Made by a program: the position numbers and the translations under genes
Notes under the pieces: model-generated
The model's database searches: none
Told to the model about the DNA's origin: nothing
Seen by the model: only the letters and a program-made list of their open reading frames with translations
Assembly (NCBI RefSeq): GCF_002019695.1
Contig: NZ_KV917376.1
Span: 4,718,072-4,782,071 of the forward strand
Direction: 5' to 3'
Length of the DNA stretch: 64,000 nt
Origin: Evansella clarkii
GTDB taxonomy: Bacteria; Bacillota; Bacilli; Bacillales; Salisediminibacteriaceae
Shown here: positions 53,246-63,151 of the stretch, piece by piece
Numbering within the stretch: the first letter of the stretch is position 1
How the letters are laid out: every line of letters starts with the position of its first letter

Positions 53246-53276
53246 ACCAGCCAGTATAATCTGGCTGGTTATATTA
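53246..53276 (+). terminator. Terminator of ispH
   Basis: AACCAGCCAG pairs with CTGGCTGGTT, followed by ATATTAAT; strong stem, weak T run. Confidence 0.7.
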
Positions 53277-53281
53277 ATATA

Positions 53282-53420
53282 TGAACCAATTTCATAATTA
53301 AAGATGATCATACTTTTTCTGAAAATAGTATTGTGTTATTCGATTTACACTTCAGACGGACGGCAATCGAAAAGTAGTGTTCGCCTTTTTTTTATTCTGA
53401 GCCTATATGAAATTCATTCA
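53282..53420 (-). repeat. MITE-like element, copy 3 (core deleted, 139 bp)
   Basis: Ends TGAACCAATTTCAT (53282-53295) and ATGAAATTCATTCA (53407-53420), oriented opposite to copy 1. Both flanks of the full element are present (CGATTTAC.CTTCAGACGGAC next to CAATCGAAAAGT) but about 110 nt of palindromic core are missing. Confidence 0.8.
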
Positions 53421-53423
53421 TAT

Positions 53424-54542
53424 TTATAAAAATTTAAAAGGATCTGTATTTATTTTTGAGCTGATAACTTCTGTCTCATAGTTGTTTTCCTTTATAAAGC
53501 CATCAAGAATCCGCTTTACTCCATCCTTCATTATTTTTTCGACGTTATGGCCAGGATCCACCATAGCCAGTCCTTCGAGCATCGCATCATGGGCAACGTG
53601 GTAATACACGTCCCCTGTTACAAAAGCATCCGCTCCTTTAAAAAGAGCTGCGGAAACATACTTATTCCCGTCTCCGCCCAGTACGGCAACTTTCTTTATC
53701 AGTTTATCAAGATCTCCTGTCACTCTTACCCCATCTACTTCATAAGCAGCCTTTACATGGCCGGCAAATTCCTTCAGGGTCATTTCCTCCTTCAGACGGC
53801 CAATGCGACCCAGACCATACTTGTCTCCCGGAACAGCAAGCTCATAAATATCATAAGCCACTTCTTCGTATGGATGAGAATTAATTACAGCGCGAATAAC
53901 CTTTTTTTCAATGGAAGCCGGAAAGACTGTTTCAATTTTCACTTCATCCACATATTCCATTTTCCCTTGTTCGCCGATAAATGGATCTGTTCCTTCACCT
54001 GGCCTAAACGTACCTGTCCCCTTCGTATTAAAAGAGCAATGGCTGTAGTTACCAATAAAGCCTGCACCTGCATTCCCCAGTGCGCCCCTCACTTTGCCAG
54101 CTTCGTTTTCCGGTACAAAGACGACAAGCTTCTTAAGGGAGTCCTCAAAAGTTTCCGCCAGCACTTCTGTTTCTTCAAGGCCTAGAGCTTCTGCCATTAA
54201 ATCATTAACACCCCCCGGTGCTACATCCAGATTAGTATGGGCGGCATAAACGGTAATGTCATTTTTTATCAGTTTTTCAATAGTCCGGCCGTATGTCTGA
54301 TCGGTACGTAAAGCTTTTATTGGCTTAAAAATAATTGGATGGTGAGCGATAATTAAATCCACTCCTGCTTCGACAGCCTCGTCAACCACTGGTTCGATCA
54401 CATCAAGAGCAATCATTACTTTTTTAACCTTTTTATTTAGTGTACCGATCTGCAGACCTATTTTGTCCCCTTCCACAGCATATGCTTTAGGAGAAAAACT
54501 TTCAAAAGCCTGGATCAATGTCTGCCCGTTTGCGATTTTCAT
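53424..54542 (-). CDS. yqfO: YqfO, Nif3-like dinuclear metal-centre protein
   Basis: 372 residues, the long Bacillus form: two NIF3 halves (DLIIAHHPIIFKPIKALRTD, AAHTNLDVAPGGVND; and DAFVTGDVYYHVAHDAM, VDPGHNVEK) separated by an inserted PII/CutA-like domain (about 130-230, KLVVFVPENEAGKVRGALG). Annotated in databases as GTP cyclohydrolase 1 type 2; the physiological reaction is unclear. Overlaps trmK by 4 nt. Confidence 0.92.
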   Translation of the reverse strand: MKIANGQTLIQAFESFSPKAYAVEGDKIGLQIGTLNKKVKKVMIALDVIEPVVDEAVEAGVDLIIAHHPIIFKPIKALRTDQTYGRTIEKLIKNDITVYAAHTNLDVAPGGVNDLMAEALGLEETEVLAETFEDSLKKLVVFVPENEAGKVRGALGNAGAGFIGNYSHCSFNTKGTGTFRPGEGTDPFIGEQGKMEYVDEVKIETVFPASIEKKVIRAVINSHPYEEVAYDIYELAVPGDKYGLGRIGRLKEEMTLKEFAGHVKAAYEVDGVRVTGDLDKLIKKVAVLGGDGNKYVSAALFKGADAFVTGDVYYHVAHDAMLEGLAMVDPGHNVEKIMKDGVKRILDGFIKENNYETEVISSKINTDPFKFL

Positions 54543-55246
54543 GTTAATTCCTCCTTTATCCAGCCAGCTTTTTTTTCAACTTCCTTTTTTCTATCCAGAA
54601 GTTCACCCGAGTCCGAAGCTTTATCAAGCTGTATTCGAATATTCTCCAGCTGTCTTAATTCCCTGTTCCACTTCTTTTTAAAAGCAGAATTCTTTTCTTT
54701 CAGCAGCAGCGGGCCGAGCCATATTTCTTTTTCAGTATTTTCGCTGTACAGAGCAAGAGGATCACCTTTTTCCGCTGTAAGGATTTCATAGATATGCCCG
54801 TCCTCTTCCATGATCGCTTCCTGCGTAAGCTTCCACTCATTTTCAATGAGCCACCGGCGTACAGAATCAGCAGCTACATTAGGCTGTAAAATGAGCTTCC
54901 TGACAGCCTCCAGATTCTCTTTGCCTTCTTCGAGGATCTGGCTTATAAGCGGTCCACCCATCCCTGCGATAACTACAGTGTCGGGTGCCTCTCCTTTAAT
55001 AACAGAAAGCCCGCTTCCAAGCCGGGGTTGAATCTTATTTTCCAGGCCGTGCTTCTTAACCTGTTTAATGGCTGATTGCAGCGGGCCTTCATTTACCTCT
55101 CCAGCGATCGCTTTTTTAGCAATTTCATTTTTAATAAGGTAAACAGGAAGATATGCGTGATCCGAACCAATATCGGCAACATATGCTTCTTTATCAACAA
55201 ATGAAGCAACTTTTTCCAGTCTCTTTGATAGTTTAATTTCGGCCAT
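54539..55246 (-). CDS. trmK: TrmK, tRNA (adenine(22)-N1)-methyltransferase
   Basis: 235 residues from ATG 55246 (AAAGGTG upstream). Rossmann methyltransferase: VADIGSDHAYLPVYLI (SAM motif I), VVIAGMGGPLISQILEEG and LILQPNVAADSVRRWL typical of TrmK/YqfN, followed by a C-terminal coiled coil. Methylates A22 in the D loop of tRNAs such as tRNA-Ser. Operon with yqfO as in B. subtilis. Confidence 0.93.
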   Translation of the reverse strand: MAEIKLSKRLEKVASFVDKEAYVADIGSDHAYLPVYLIKNEIAKKAIAGEVNEGPLQSAIKQVKKHGLENKIQPRLGSGLSVIKGEAPDTVVIAGMGGPLISQILEEGKENLEAVRKLILQPNVAADSVRRWLIENEWKLTQEAIMEEDGHIYEILTAEKGDPLALYSENTEKEIWLGPLLLKEKNSAFKKKWNRELRQLENIRIQLDKASDSGELLDRKKEVEKKAGWIKEELT

Positions 55247-55370
55247 TTTATTCACCTTTGGTTTTAAGTTTGTCTTTTCCCTATGTACTCTTTATATCTT
55301 TATATTTATTGCTCCACTTCATGCCTTCTTCAGAAGAGTTCCTGTGAGATATTTCATGAATTAAGATAGC

Positions 55371-55399
55371 AAAAAAGAAGGATAAACATCCTTCTCTTT
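55371..55399 (-). terminator. Terminator of cccA
   Basis: Minus strand AGAAGGATG and CATCCTTCT-type arms with TTTATC loop, ending TTTTTT. Confidence 0.82.
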
Positions 55400-55409
55400 G
55401 TCCTGGTAT

Positions 55410-55778
55410 TTATTCTGTTTCTGTAATAAGATACTCCGCAACTGCCTCTGCTTCTTCTCCTGATACAAGGCCTGGTGGCATTGCACCTGGACCTTCAGCA
55501 ATGATATTCACGATATCTTCCTGAGAAAATCTGTCTGCAGCGTCAGTTAAAGCCGGATTTCCATCAAGGTTTTCTCCGTGGCAAGCGGCACAGTTCCCGA
55601 TATATACGTGTTCACCTAGTTCATACGGGCTGTCAAAGTTCTCGGCAGCTTCATTGTTCTCACCGTTCTCGCCAGCCATATCATCACCAATATTAAGGCC
55701 GATAAAGGAAAGAATGATTATGAGACCAATGCCCAGTACCGCTGTGATACCAAATGGATAAAGGGGTTTCCCTTTCAT
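55410..55778 (-). CDS. cccA: Cytochrome c550
   Basis: 122 residues, ATG after GAAGGAGG. N-terminal membrane anchor (FGITAVLGIGLIIILSFIGL), an acidic Asn/Glu linker, and a c-type domain with the heme site CAACH and axial methionine in GAMPPGLVSG. Membrane-bound electron carrier towards cytochrome caa3. Location between trmK and sigA as in B. subtilis. Confidence 0.94.
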   Translation of the reverse strand: MKGKPLYPFGITAVLGIGLIIILSFIGLNIGDDMAGENGENNEAAENFDSPYELGEHVYIGNCAACHGENLDGNPALTDAADRFSQEDIVNIIAEGPGAMPPGLVSGEEAEAVAEYLITETE

Positions 55779-55949
55779 AACTATGTACCTCCTTCTGACT
55801 TAAAGAAATTACTGTTGCTTAAAAGTTGTGAGCTTGTAAGAAGTCAAGCTAATGTATATTGTACTTCAAATTCCTCTTTTAGAAAAGTAAAATAAAGAAA
55901 ATCCGAAAAGCATTGCTATTTGTTGTCAATTGTTGTCGATTAAAGCCTT

Positions 55950-56666
55950 TTACTTTAGCAGCCCGCTCATCAATTTAGGATCATCTGAAATAATCCCGTC
56001 CACTCCCGCTGCCTGGCAGCGAAGCGCCTCTCTCGTACTGTTAACATTGTAAGTTCTTACTGTATGGCCGTTTCTGACCCATGATCTGTAAAATTTAGCA
56101 TAATAATAAGAATGCCTGATATGGATGGAATCCGCATTGACAGTTTTCCTGTATCCGCTGATACGAATAATTGGCGTTTTCGTCAGAAGCGCCGTCTCAA
56201 TAGAAGAGTTACGTTCTTTAATATACGGGAGGTAAGAATGGGCAAAAGTAGAGATAACCACCTTTTTCTCGGTTCTGGTACCGTGTATTACAGCAAGGCA
56301 GCTGTCTAAAAACGCCTCGTAATTATCTTTCTGCTCTTTTAATTCTACATGCATAGTTATATTTTTCTCTTTTACCCACAATAATACTTCCTCGAGGGAA
56401 GGAATTTTTTCTCCGCGAAACTGTTCGCCAAACCAGCTTCCGGCATCAAAATTACGCAGTTCTTTAAAAGTAAACGAATTTACATTTCCTTTTCCGTCAG
56501 TGGTCCGGTCTATTTTGCTGTCATGAATAACGACAGGAATATGATCCCTCGTAATCTGAACATCCAGTTCGATACCATTTATTGAATACTCTGCAGCAGA
56601 TATAAACGCTGCCATAGTATTTTCAGGTGTGTAACGCTTATTCCCCCGATGGGCAATTATTTTCAT
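55950..56666 (-). CDS. Glycerophosphodiester phosphodiesterase (GDPD)
   Basis: 238 residues from ATG 56666 (AAAGGGTG upstream). Catalytic motifs IIAHRGNKRYTPENT (HR, E), GIELDVQITRDHIPVVIHD and HVELKE; C-terminal GVDGIISDDPKLM. Cytoplasmic form without signal peptide, releasing glycerol-3-phosphate from glycerophosphodiesters. A further in-frame extension upstream is not supported. Inserted between cccA and sigA relative to B. subtilis. Confidence 0.9.
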   Translation of the reverse strand: MKIIAHRGNKRYTPENTMAAFISAAEYSINGIELDVQITRDHIPVVIHDSKIDRTTDGKGNVNSFTFKELRNFDAGSWFGEQFRGEKIPSLEEVLLWVKEKNITMHVELKEQKDNYEAFLDSCLAVIHGTRTEKKVVISTFAHSYLPYIKERNSSIETALLTKTPIIRISGYRKTVNADSIHIRHSYYYAKFYRSWVRNGHTVRTYNVNSTREALRCQAAGVDGIISDDPKLMSGLLK

Positions 56667-57000
56667 TCCACAGCACCCTTTACATCGATTGATTACTAAG
56701 ATAAAAGCATCTATATTCTTTTTTTGTTCTACAGCTATCTTTGGCAACATAAGAAAAAAATAAGGACCTGTATTTTCAGCAGCTGCATTCCATTGTATAC
56801 TGTTGCCCTGACTGAATCTGTTCCCCAAAGTCAAGTATTAAAAACATATTTTAATCAGCTGCGCTTTTTCATCAGTTTGCATTAACCGATGAAAATGAGT
56901 ACAATAAGTTACAACAATGTCAGCGCTTACAAAAAAGACCGGGTTACTATTAACAACTAAAAAAACAAGGAGCCTGACAAATGACAGGCCCCGTGAATTT
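56667..57000. other. Non-coding gap between gdpd and sigA
   Basis: Holds the sigA terminator (56958-56994) and the GDPD promoter region; nothing else evident. Confidence 0.5.
56958..56994 (-). terminator. Terminator of the dnaG-sigA operon
   Basis: Minus strand GGCCTGTCA pairs with TGACAGGCT-like TGTCAGGCTCC, followed by TTGTTTTTTT. Confidence 0.85.
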
Positions 57001-58119
57001 TTATTCCAGGAAGTCTTTCAGGCGCTTGCTTCGGCTTGGGTGCCGCAGCTTACGTAACGCCTTTGCTTCGATTTGACGGATTCGTTCCCTTGTTACACCG
57101 AATACTTTCCCCACTTCTTCGAGTGTACGAGTTCGGCCGTCATCCAGACCAAATCGTAAGCGAAGCACATTTTCTTCACGGTCTGTAAGAGTATCCAGAA
57201 CATCTTCCAGCTGTTCTTTTAACAGCTCATAAGCCGCTGCATCAGATGGAGCCAGAGCTTCCTGGTCTTCAATAAAGTCACCAAGATGAGAATCGTCTTC
57301 TTCTCCAATTGGTGTCTCAAGCGAAACAGGTTCCTGGGCAATTTTAAGGATCTCCCTCACTTTATCAGGGGTCAGATCCATTTCTTTCGAAACCTCTTCA
57401 GGTGTTGGTTCACGCCCAAGATCCTGCAGCAGCTGCCGCTGTACCCTGATCAGCTTATTGATTGTTTCAACCATATGAACCGGAATCCGGATCGTTCTCG
57501 CCTGGTCTGCAATCGCACGGGTTATTGCCTGGCGAATCCACCATGTAGCATACGTACTGAATTTGTATCCTTTATTATAATCAAACTTTTCCACTGCTTT
57601 AATCAGGCCCATATTCCCTTCCTGAATTAAATCAAGGAAAAGCATGCCTCTTCCCACATACCTTTTAGCGATACTGACAACGAGACGCAGATTGGCTTCC
57701 GCAAGACGCCGTTTAGCCTCTTCGTCACCGTCTTCAATTTTCTTTGCAAGTTCAATTTCTTCCGTAGCAGATAATAAAGGCACACGCCCGATCTCTTTTA
57801 AATACATACGGACAGGGTCATTTATTTTAATTCCCGGAGGAACACTTAAATCGTTCAGATCGAATTCTTCCTCTTCCTTTTCCACTTGCTGGAGACTTGG
57901 CACAGCTTCTGTTTCATTTAAAATCTCTACTCCCTGCTCACCAAGATACTCAAAAAATTCATCCATTTGTTCTGAATCCTGATCAAAAGCGGCAAGGCGT
58001 TCGGTAATATCGGTATAAGATAAGACCCCCCGTTTTTTACCCAGTTCCACTAACTGTTCTTTTACCTGATCGATGGTAATGTCACCTTCCGCCATCGGAC
58101 GCAATGGTTTGTCTGCCAT
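57001..58119 (-). CDS. sigA: RNA polymerase primary sigma factor SigA
   Basis: 372 residues (B. subtilis 371), ATG after GGAAGGAGGGG. Region 1.1 at the N-terminus, region 1.2 [19 protein letters not shown], region 2 [20 protein letters not shown] and [17 protein letters not shown], region 4 [20 protein letters not shown] and [20 protein letters not shown]. Housekeeping sigma that recognises the TTGACA/TATAAT promoters in this window. Downstream of dnaG by 47 nt: the classical macromolecular synthesis operon without rpsU here. Confidence 0.97.
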   Translation of the reverse strand: MADKPLRPMAEGDITIDQVKEQLVELGKKRGVLSYTDITERLAAFDQDSEQMDEFFEYLGEQGVEILNETEAVPSLQQVEKEEEEFDLNDLSVPPGIKINDPVRMYLKEIGRVPLLSATEEIELAKKIEDGDEEAKRRLAEANLRLVVSIAKRYVGRGMLFLDLIQEGNMGLIKAVEKFDYNKGYKFSTYATWWIRQAITRAIADQARTIRIPVHMVETINKLIRVQRQLLQDLGREPTPEEVSKEMDLTPDKVREILKIAQEPVSLETPIGEEDDSHLGDFIEDQEALAPSDAAAYELLKEQLEDVLDTLTDREENVLRLRFGLDDGRTRTLEEVGKVFGVTRERIRQIEAKALRKLRHPSRSKRLKDFLE

Positions 58120-58166
58120 GCGACCCCTCCTTCCTGAAATTCAAGCCAACTTCCACAATTTTCGCT

Positions 58167-59978
58167 TTATATCTTTTTTAACGCTTGCTCCATTTTAATT
58201 ATATCCATAGCTATCGAGGCTGCTTTGTTAAAATCTCCGGCTTCTTCAGCCTCTTTCCTTGCTGTTTTCAGCTGTTCGATTTCAAGGCGCTTTGGATACT
58301 TCTTAATTTGTTTTATATAATCGTCCAGTTCCTGCTCAGACATTTCAGTGTTTATAGTCATCATCGCAAGTTCTGTTGTGATCCTTTTCAGTTTTTCATC
58401 CTCCATCCGTTCAATGAACAGAGACGGGTCGGGAGAATGGCCTTCTCCGTAAAAGCTGTACAGGTGAGCGGCTATCGCCTGATACTCATCTATATTAAAG
58501 GTTCCGCCAACCTGATCCTGCACCTGGGCAGCCACACTGTCACTGTGCAGCATATGGGCAAGCAGAAGCCGTTCTGCATTTTCATGGGCCAGCTTTAATT
58601 TTTTTTGCGGTTTCATCGCATAAGATCCTGCAGCTGACCTGATTTCCCGTTTTTCTTTCTTTTTCTGGGATTTAAAAATCTGGTGCTGTTCCTGCTTTAG
58701 CGCTTCAAGGGATATATTAAATTCCTCAGCAAGCTGACGGATATAATGATCCCGCTCGACCGCTCTCTCAAGCAGGCTGATTTCTTTTAGTACAGTATGG
58801 ATATAGTCCATTCTTTCGCCTTCATCAAGCAGATTTCTGCCCCGGCGAAAATATTGGAACTTAAAAGCCATTAAAGTCATACTTTGTGAAATCACCTGGC
58901 TGCTAAATTGCTCAGGCCCGTTTTGCTGAATATAATCATCCGGGTCATAACCTTCCGGCAGCCTTGCCACCCTGACCTGAAGTCCGGCCTCTTCAAGAAT
59001 TACAGCATTTTTAAATGTCGCGTTCTGGCCTGCATCATCGCCGTCATAGCAGATGATCACCTTATCAGCATTACGCCGGAGCATTCTGGCGTGATTTTCT
59101 GTAAGTGCAGTGCCCAGGGCTGCCACTCCATGTTGTATACCCGCTCTCCATGCCGAGATAACATCCACGTAACCTTCAAACAACACTGCCTCGCCCTTTT
59201 TTTTAATTGCCTTTCGCGCCTGATGAAAATTATACAGAATCTCGCTTTTTTTAAAGAGAGCTGATTCAGGGCTGTTCAAATACTTAGGATTGCCTTCACC
59301 AAGTATCCTTCCGCCAAAGGCAACTGCTTCCCCGTTTTTATTCCATATTGGGAACATTATTCTGTCTCTGAAACGGTCAAATGATTTCTTGTCAAAATCA
59401 CGAACTGCCAGAAGACCGGATTCAGCCATATCTTTTAGAGAAAAATTCCGCTTTTCTAGGAAATTAGTCAGCAAATCCCATGAATCGGGAGCATATCCAA
59501 TTTGAAAAGTATCAATCGCCTCTCTCGTAAACCCTCTTTTTCGCAAGTATTCCCTTGCATCCCTTCCTTCATCAGTGGCTGTAAGAATGTGGTGATATAA
59601 TTTTGCAGCCAGCGTATGGCCTTCAATCCAGGGTTGTAACGTCTCGTCTTTTTTACCTGAATTTCCTGCAGCCTCTTCTGCTTCCGGAACCGATATATTC
59701 ACTCTTCGGGCAATCTTTGCGACCGATTCACTAAAGGAAAGGCCGTCTGTTTCCATAAGAAAAGAAAAGACATTCCCTCCCGCTCCGCATCCAAAGCAGT
59801 GATAGAGCTGTTTATCAGGTGATACCGAAAAAGAAGGGGTTTTCTCTCCATGAAAAGGGCAAAGACCGGTGAGGTTTCTGCCTTGCTTTTTCAATTGAAC
59901 ATATTCACTGATAATATCCACAATGTCCACGGATTTTCTGATTTCTTCGATTTTCTCTTCGGGAATTCGTGGACTCAA
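58167..59978 (-). CDS. dnaG: DNA primase DnaG
   Basis: 603 residues. N-terminal zinc finger LCPFHGEKTPSFSV .. YHCFGCGAGG, Toprim centre with KVIICYDGDDAGQ, and a C-terminal helicase-binding region. Synthesises RNA primers at the fork with DnaB-type helicase. First gene of the dnaG-sigA pair. Confidence 0.97.
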   Translation of the reverse strand: MSPRIPEEKIEEIRKSVDIVDIISEYVQLKKQGRNLTGLCPFHGEKTPSFSVSPDKQLYHCFGCGAGGNVFSFLMETDGLSFSESVAKIARRVNISVPEAEEAAGNSGKKDETLQPWIEGHTLAAKLYHHILTATDEGRDAREYLRKRGFTREAIDTFQIGYAPDSWDLLTNFLEKRNFSLKDMAESGLLAVRDFDKKSFDRFRDRIMFPIWNKNGEAVAFGGRILGEGNPKYLNSPESALFKKSEILYNFHQARKAIKKKGEAVLFEGYVDVISAWRAGIQHGVAALGTALTENHARMLRRNADKVIICYDGDDAGQNATFKNAVILEEAGLQVRVARLPEGYDPDDYIQQNGPEQFSSQVISQSMTLMAFKFQYFRRGRNLLDEGERMDYIHTVLKEISLLERAVERDHYIRQLAEEFNISLEALKQEQHQIFKSQKKKEKREIRSAAGSYAMKPQKKLKLAHENAERLLLAHMLHSDSVAAQVQDQVGGTFNIDEYQAIAAHLYSFYGEGHSPDPSLFIERMEDEKLKRITTELAMMTINTEMSEQELDDYIKQIKKYPKRLEIEQLKTARKEAEEAGDFNKAASIAMDIIKMEQALKKI

Positions 59979-60008
59979 TGTTAAATCACCAGCCTTTTTT
60001 CAGTAGGC

Positions 60009-60175
60009 TTTGTTAAAATTTGCTGTTGATTTCCGTTTCAAGGTACTTGCTTGCCTCGGGCATTGCCTCAGCTCCTCGGGAAAACCGCCCTGCGGGATCT
60101 TCGCCTAATGCTATTCCCGAAGGCGTCTCGCACCTTTTCACTACCATCAAACATAATCTTTAAAAATCAACATTG
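60009..60175 (+). repeat. GTTGAT-bounded structured repeat
   Basis: TGTTAAAATTTGCTGTTGAT, TTGCCTCGGGCATTGCCTCA, CTCGGGAAAACC, TCTTCGCCTAATGCTATTCC, CGAAGGCGTCTCGCACCTTT, TCTTTAAAAATCAACA. Fills the gap between dnaG and yqxD, so yqxD-dnaG transcription crosses it. Confidence 0.75.
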
Positions 60176-60226
60176 GCCTTCAATGTTTTTTCAATAAGGA
60201 TGGCGTATATAGTTTCGCCCTCTCCG

Positions 60227-60694
60227 TCAAAATTCCTGCCAATTTGACAGAACTTTTTCTAATTCTTTAATAAAAGTTTCCCTGTCTTCTGAAGTAAGCT
60301 TTTTTGGACCTTTTGTCTTTTTCCCCGCCCGGCGGAGTTTGGCTGACTGGTACCTTGAGTCAAGCAGATAATCGATTTGCTGATTTGTGACCTGTCTGCC
60401 TCGTGAATTGAGAACAGTTACACCTTTTCCGAGGAGCAGGCTGGACAGCCCAAGATCATCAGTCACAGCGATCTCGTCTTTGTTTATTTCATTCGCAATC
60501 TTCAGGTCAGCAGCTTCCTTATCCTGGTCAACTGTCAGCTGAACTACAAAGTCAGGAAATTCTCCTTTCCGGATATGAGCATAGGAAGAAACAAATACTA
60601 CAGCAGCCCTATAATTTTCCGCTGCTTTCAGAACTTCGGGAACAACAGGGCAGGAATCTCCATCGACAAAAATCTTTGGTTTATTCTTTTGCAT
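60227..60694 (-). CDS. yqxD: YqxD/YaiI family protein (DUF188, PIN-like)
   Basis: 155 residues. DUF188 signatures: KIFVDGDSCPVVPEVLKAA, TVDQDKEAADLKIANEI, DEIAVTDDLGLSSLLLGKG, LNSRGRQVTNQQIDYLL. Acidic residues in DGDSC and TDDLGL suggest a PIN-like nuclease fold. Precedes dnaG as in B. subtilis. Function unknown. Confidence 0.9.
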   Translation of the reverse strand: MQKNKPKIFVDGDSCPVVPEVLKAAENYRAAVVFVSSYAHIRKGEFPDFVVQLTVDQDKEAADLKIANEINKDEIAVTDDLGLSSLLLGKGVTVLNSRGRQVTNQQIDYLLDSRYQSAKLRRAGKKTKGPKKLTSEDRETFIKELEKVLSNWQEF

Positions 60695-60964
60695 ATCTTT
60701 CTATTCTACATCCTTTTAGATATTCCTTCTTTCCCGCTTCTTCTTATCAGAATAAAACTCATTTTAAACTCATTTACTATCTTTACCAAAAAAACGAGAA
60801 AAAGTCTTGACATTTACATTTTATTTGTTCTACTTCTCTTTATGCCCAATTTCAATGAAAAATATATGAAATCACAATATTTCATTATATAGTAACAACT
60901 GGGTATACGCTATAATTTTGCTCACAATTTTTATGGAATTATGGAAGTCACTTATAAATTAATA

Positions 60965-61205
60965 AATTATGCTCTTGATTCTTTAAAAGACACGCGCTTT
61001 CCTCGGGCGTTGCCTGGTTCCATGTCTCAGAGTATCGATCTGGAGCAGTGTCAGTCGAGATAACTCGTAATAATTCAAGATGCGTTGGTCGTTGCTTTTC
61101 CCGATCGGCAAGAGCATCGCTCCCCCGCAAATGCATCGATTTGGCTCGATGTATGCTCTGTGTAGCTGATCTGGCAGAGGAAGAGTCAGTCTCGCGCTTT
61201 TACCT
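60965..61205 (+). repeat. Diverged structured repeat related to 9646-9850
   Basis: Shares CCGCAAATGCATCGATTTGG and CTCGATG, CTGGCAGAGGAAGAG, CAGTCTCGCGC with the copy at 9.7 kb; preceded by CTTTCCTCGGGCGTTGCC. Confidence 0.6.
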
Positions 61206-61214
61206 AAAAACAAC

Positions 61215-61461
61215 TGAATGAATTGCATCGATAGGCTTTATATAACAAAAGCCGAACATGACTTTTCGATTACAGCGTAAGACGGCGACTCTTGCGGGAA
61301 AAGCGCGAGCTGAAAATCCATTTTTGACGGCGTCAGCCGGGCAGAAATTAGTTGAAGCCGTGCCCGCAGAACGCGTCCGTCTGAAGCGTAAATCGAACAA
61401 CCAAGTAACTAAGATAATGTCCTCGTCAAAGTTGAAAATCGTGAATTATGAAATAAGTTCA
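61215..61461 (+). repeat. MITE-like element, copy 2 (full length, 247 bp)
   Basis: Ends TGAATGAATTGCAT (61215-61228) and ATGAAATAAGTTCA (61448-61461); interior nearly identical to copy 1 over about 150 nt (GGCGACTCTTGCGGGAA, GAGCTGAAAATCCATTTTTG, CGCAGAACGCGTCCGTCTGA). The internal hairpin is altered (GACGGCGTCAGCCGGGCAG). Confidence 0.82.
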
Positions 61462-61502
61462 ACTACTTATAAAAAATCAGCATCCACCATAAAAAGAGCT
61501 AA

Positions 61503-61548
61503 TAAAAAACAGCACAATTCATTATATGAAGTGTGCTGTTTTTTATAT
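61503..61548 (-). terminator. Terminator of the ccpN-yqfL operon
   Basis: AACAGCACA and TGTGCTGTT arms with inner TTCATATAATGAA, T tract on both strands. Confidence 0.85.
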
Positions 61549-61549
61549 C

Positions 61550-62374
61550 TCATTCTTTATTATTCTGAATCATGTGATAAATAAGGTTTGCTGTTTCCTC
61601 CACAGCTTTATTTGAAACGTCAATAACATCACAGCCGATTCGCTCCATAATTTTCTTGGAGTATTCAAGCTCCTCCTGGATTCTCTTTACATTAGCATAA
61701 TTCGCTTCTGCTTTCAGTCCCAGTGCTTTCAGACGTTCTGTCCTGATACTGTTTAACTTCTCAGCTGTTATATTCAATCCGATGACTTTTTCTTTCGGGA
61801 TTGCAAAAAGCTCATCAGGTGGCTCTACTTCAGGGACAAGAGGGATATTCGCGACTTTAAGGCGCTTATGGGCCAGATACTGGGACAGCGGTGTTTTGGA
61901 TGTTCTGGAAACCCCCACCAGTACAACATCAGCTCTCAGCACTCCCCGCGGATCCCGTCCATCATCGTATTTTACCGCGAATTCAATCGCTTCTACTTTC
62001 CTGAAATATTCCTCATCCAGTGCATGAACTAAACCTGGCTCGTTCCTTGGGTCTTCGTCCACCCTTGTCTGGAGCAAGTTAATCATAGGGCTCAGAATAT
62101 CATATACAGGTATATTTTTTTCCCCTGCTTTTCTTGTCAGATGTTCGATTAACTCTGGTAAAACAAGTGTAAAAGCAATAACCCCGTTATTTTCTTCTGC
62201 CTGTATAATCACTTCATCGATAGTAACTTTTTCTTCTACATAAGGTACTCTTCTGATCTCGGTATTTGAGCCATTGAACTGGCTGGCAGCAGCTCTGACA
62301 ACTAACTCTGCCGTTTCACCTACGGAGTCAGATACAACATATACGATTGATTTTTCACTCACAGGATAATTCAC
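61550..62374 (-). CDS. yqfL: YqfL, pyruvate,phosphate dikinase regulatory kinase/pyrophosphorylase (DUF299)
   Basis: 274 residues. N-terminal [20 protein letters not shown]-loop [15 protein letters not shown] and [16 protein letters not shown]: the PSRP/PPSR family that phosphorylates and dephosphorylates PPDK or PEP synthase in other bacteria. In B. subtilis YqfL modulates CcpN. The start is a GTG at 62374; its AAGGGT site is very close, so the GTG four codons later may be used. Confidence 0.92.
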   Translation of the reverse strand: MNYPVSEKSIVYVVSDSVGETAELVVRAAASQFNGSNTEIRRVPYVEEKVTIDEVIIQAEENNGVIAFTLVLPELIEHLTRKAGEKNIPVYDILSPMINLLQTRVDEDPRNEPGLVHALDEEYFRKVEAIEFAVKYDDGRDPRGVLRADVVLVGVSRTSKTPLSQYLAHKRLKVANIPLVPEVEPPDELFAIPKEKVIGLNITAEKLNSIRTERLKALGLKAEANYANVKRIQEELEYSKKIMERIGCDVIDVSNKAVEETANLIYHMIQNNKE

Positions 62375-62397
62375 ACCCTTCTCCCGGCCGCTGAATT

Positions 62398-63039
62398 TTA
62401 TTGAATTTCATCGTTAGCGATACTGACAAAAGCTTTTGTTATGTTTGTTTTTGTAATCCTGCCGATGACTTCAAGTTTCTGAATGCCTTCCTTTTCTACT
62501 TCCTTTACAACAGGAACGCTGTCTATTTGCTTACTGATCAGTTTGGTTGCCACATCAATCAGGAGATCGTCAGGGCTGCAGCTGGTGATATTGGGCATTC
62601 GCGTCATAATGATACTGACCGGTACTGATTCTAAGTCCTGCTTCCCCATACTCGCCCTCAACAGGTCTTTCCTGGAAAGAATACCGGTAAGGCTGGATTG
62701 TCCGTCTACAACAAACAACGTGCCTACATCTTCTAAAAACATATTCACAATGGCATCATAAACTGAAGCTGATTCGTTAACGACCACCGGCATAGATTGA
62801 AAATCTTTTACTGTTAATTTCTTTATTCTTTCAGTCAGCAACTGCGAGCCAGTTTTACCGGTATAAAAATAACCTACTCTTGGTCTTGCATCCAGGTAAC
62901 CAGCCATTGTCAAAATAGCAAGATCAGGACGTAATGTCGCTCTTGTCAGGGACAATCTCTCAGCGATCTGGTCCCCGGTAATAGGTCCGTTATCTTTTAC
63001 TATTTGCAGAATCGTTTCCTGTCTGTTATTTAATTCCAT
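62398..63039 (-). CDS. ccpN: CcpN, repressor of gluconeogenic genes
   Basis: 213 residues from ATG 63039 (GAGGGCGGTG upstream). N-terminal HTH ([48 protein letters not shown]) and two CBS domains ([40 protein letters not shown]). Represses gapB, pckA and sr1 on glycolytic media in B. subtilis. Operon with yqfL, 23-nt gap. Confidence 0.94.
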   Translation of the reverse strand: MELNNRQETILQIVKDNGPITGDQIAERLSLTRATLRPDLAILTMAGYLDARPRVGYFYTGKTGSQLLTERIKKLTVKDFQSMPVVVNESASVYDAIVNMFLEDVGTLFVVDGQSSLTGILSRKDLLRASMGKQDLESVPVSIIMTRMPNITSCSPDDLLIDVATKLISKQIDSVPVVKEVEKEGIQKLEVIGRITKTNITKAFVSIANDEIQ

Positions 63040-63151
63040 ATCTTCACCGCCCTCTGCCAGAGGCAATTATCAAATTAGCCAGCGCTTCTGATTTTTCACT
63101 TTTTCCGTCCCGCAGCACAGTTTGTTTAAACCACCTGTTTAACAACAGTTT

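Larger units (their letters stand above)
60695..61549. other. 855-nt non-coding region made largely of repeats
   Basis: 60695-60960 is AT-rich with no signal I can support; 60965-61205 is a GTTGAT-family-like element; 61215-61461 is a full MITE; 61503-61548 is a terminator. No gene recognised. Confidence 0.6.

Noticed and set aside
53547-54185. 212-residue plus-strand frame opposite yqfO
   Set aside because: Shadow of a well-recognised gene; no family features.
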